35,433 bases of DNA, from contig CAXNAD020000051.1 in the NCBI GenBank assembly GCA_964200185.2, positions 1 through 35,433 on the forward strand, written 5' to 3'. The notes under the pieces were generated by a model. The model saw only the letters and a list, made by a program, of their open reading frames with translations, was not told the origin of the DNA and made no database searches. A program made the position numbers and the translations under genes. This document shows, one piece after another, positions 34,171-35,433 of the stretch. Position 1 is the stretch's first letter. Every line of letters starts with the position of its first letter. This DNA is from Choristocarpus tenellus KU-1152 (Eukaryota; Phaeophyceae).

Positions 34171-35162
34171 TTTTCGTCGTCGATGTTATGCTGTCCAAGG
34201 TGTGAAGTATTTCTTTGAAGGTAGTCTGTTACACATACATGTTTATGCGAATGTTTATGTTTGAGTTTGAGTTTGCTTTTGTTTAAGCAAGAAGTCTTTT
34301 GACAACACCTTTTGTTGTGAGAACTTGATGCTGAGAGAAAGAGAGGTCTCCTATCGACAGTATGTTTAGAACATCCCGCGTTTGAGTTTTTCCCTTGAAT
34401 ATTATATCAGACGCGGATTGAGTGTTGTGGGGTGCAAGTGTCACTCTAACATACCTGTTGCTAAGGCAACCTTGGAAGGGGCGTTTTACCATCAGGTTTC
34501 CTCCTTCTGTGGATCCCCAATATTGAGAGTCGGCAGTGTCTTTCATTTCTTAACTGCTACGTTCTTTTTAGGGGAAGGAGAGGTGTTTACTCTCCTAGAC
34601 ATTATTTATCCAATTGCCTGAAGATATTATCGAAGTAACTATATGTTCTTCACAACAGGAAGGAGCATGCTTCAAACAACAGTTCTATAGTGGCCATTTG
34701 TAAAGAGGAACTACTGGGACTTTACCGATCAGGAGGTGATTGTAGTATGTGTTTGTTGGAGATTCGGGTTTCAATATTTCGTTCACCCCCTTGTAATGGT
34801 CATGACCACAATTTTTTTAATATCATTTGATCAAGCTGTTTAATAATACAATGTTCACAGTGAGTTATCCAGTGATACAAGGGTGCTTGGCGTAAGCATC
34901 TGCCTCATCCTTGAGCATTGGGGTCACTACATTATCATCCGAACTAAGTGAACTAACTCGATGTTGAAGCACAACTTGCTTCATAGTATTTTGTTGGGTA
35001 TCACCACATGGCCCTGAAGGTTGTTGACCTTGAGTTCTACCTTCTGCTCTGTCAGTCGTTCTTTTCACACAAACATCCACAAACATATCCATATCCATTT
35101 TTCGTGGATGATATTTTGTTACAGGGGAGGGCAAGACAAGCCAATAACATGATCCAAATGCT

Positions 35163-35335
35163 CGATGTATCTGTGGGGGGTGAGAGGGGGTTTACACCAA
35201 GGTGTCCGTTCGGGACCTGACCAGGAGAAGTGCACTTACATTATCCATTCGACGCATGCAACAGAATCATCCAAAATCGGACATGGAAAAATGGGCCCCG
35301 AATGGACAGCCACCACCACCGCCCCAGATACTTTG
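35163..35335 (+). mobile_element. MITE-like element, copy 2
   Basis: About 173 bp, homologous to the reverse complement of 33150-33315. The right terminus GATACTTTG (35327-35335) is intact. The left terminus reads CGATGTATC (35163-35171), two mismatches from CAAAGTATC. The internal blocks AGTGCACTTACATTATCCAT and GAATGGACAGCC align with copy 1. There is no coding capacity beyond a short frame also visible in copy 1 (EKCTYIIH.THAT), which is a by-product of the homology. Confidence 0.6.
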
Positions 35336-35433
35336 AGGCAAATCAACCGAGTGGGGTAACACATACTTGTGTGAAGAACAAAGGGTACAGGTGCTGGAAT
35401 ATGTTGAGACACATGTTGCAGGTTGTACCTGAC
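35336..35433. other. Right window edge, nothing recognised
   Basis: 98 bp after the second MITE-like copy, with no gene signal. Confidence 0.6.

Larger units (their letters stand above)
33316..35162. other. Sequence between the two MITE-like copies
   Basis: It is AT-rich with no recognisable gene. The segment could be ordinary flanking DNA or the internal part of a larger composite element, because the flanking copies are inverted. It includes an imperfect inverted repeat around a palindrome (33918-34064) and an imperfect 50-bp duplication (about 34083-34170). Confidence 0.45.

Overview
This window is nuclear DNA from a eukaryote with intron-rich, widely spaced genes. No bacterial operon, phage, CRISPR or rRNA signal was found. 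All three genes I can support are split by GT-AG introns, most of the sequence is non-coding, and simple repeats and decayed transposons are scattered through it. I cannot place the organism. A unicellular alga or other protist is plausible because intron-dense genes sit beside a Tc1/mariner-type relic, but nothing here is diagnostic.

Layout. (1) 1-560, minus strand: a decayed Tc1/mariner-like DDE transposase running off the left edge. (2) 2277-15200, minus strand: a mitochondrial GrpE (Mge1-type) co-chaperone in seven coding exons over 12.9 kb, rebuilt by hand to 248 residues; its introns hold several tandem repeats. (3) 15201-23305: about 8.1 kb with no recognisable gene, containing a few short decayed protein-like segments (20.9-22.7 kb) and an 11-bp tandem repeat. 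(4) 23306-27961, minus strand: proteasome subunit alpha type-2 (PSMA2) in six exons, 237 residues. (5) 27962-28205: a 244-bp divergent promoter. (6) 28206-30489, plus strand: calreticulin in five exons, 418 residues, with an unusual C-terminus (short acidic tail ending HYEL, and an extra CxxC). (7) 30490-35433: no recognisable gene, but two inverted copies of a MITE-like element of about 170 bp (33150-33315 and 35163-35335) and a separate AT-rich inverted repeat.

How the genes relate. All three products serve protein quality control: mitochondrial Hsp70 nucleotide exchange, 20S proteasome assembly and gating, and ER glycoprotein folding with calcium binding. PSMA2 and calreticulin are head to head and probably share a promoter. 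The 5' ends of the gene loci lie in CpG-dense blocks, while the rest of the window is CpG-poor, which suggests cytosine methylation with unmethylated promoters. I see no convincing new multi-gene system. The most distinctive observations are the calreticulin C-terminus and the MITE pair. All exon models come from reading splice sites, phase and family motifs by eye; no alignment was run.
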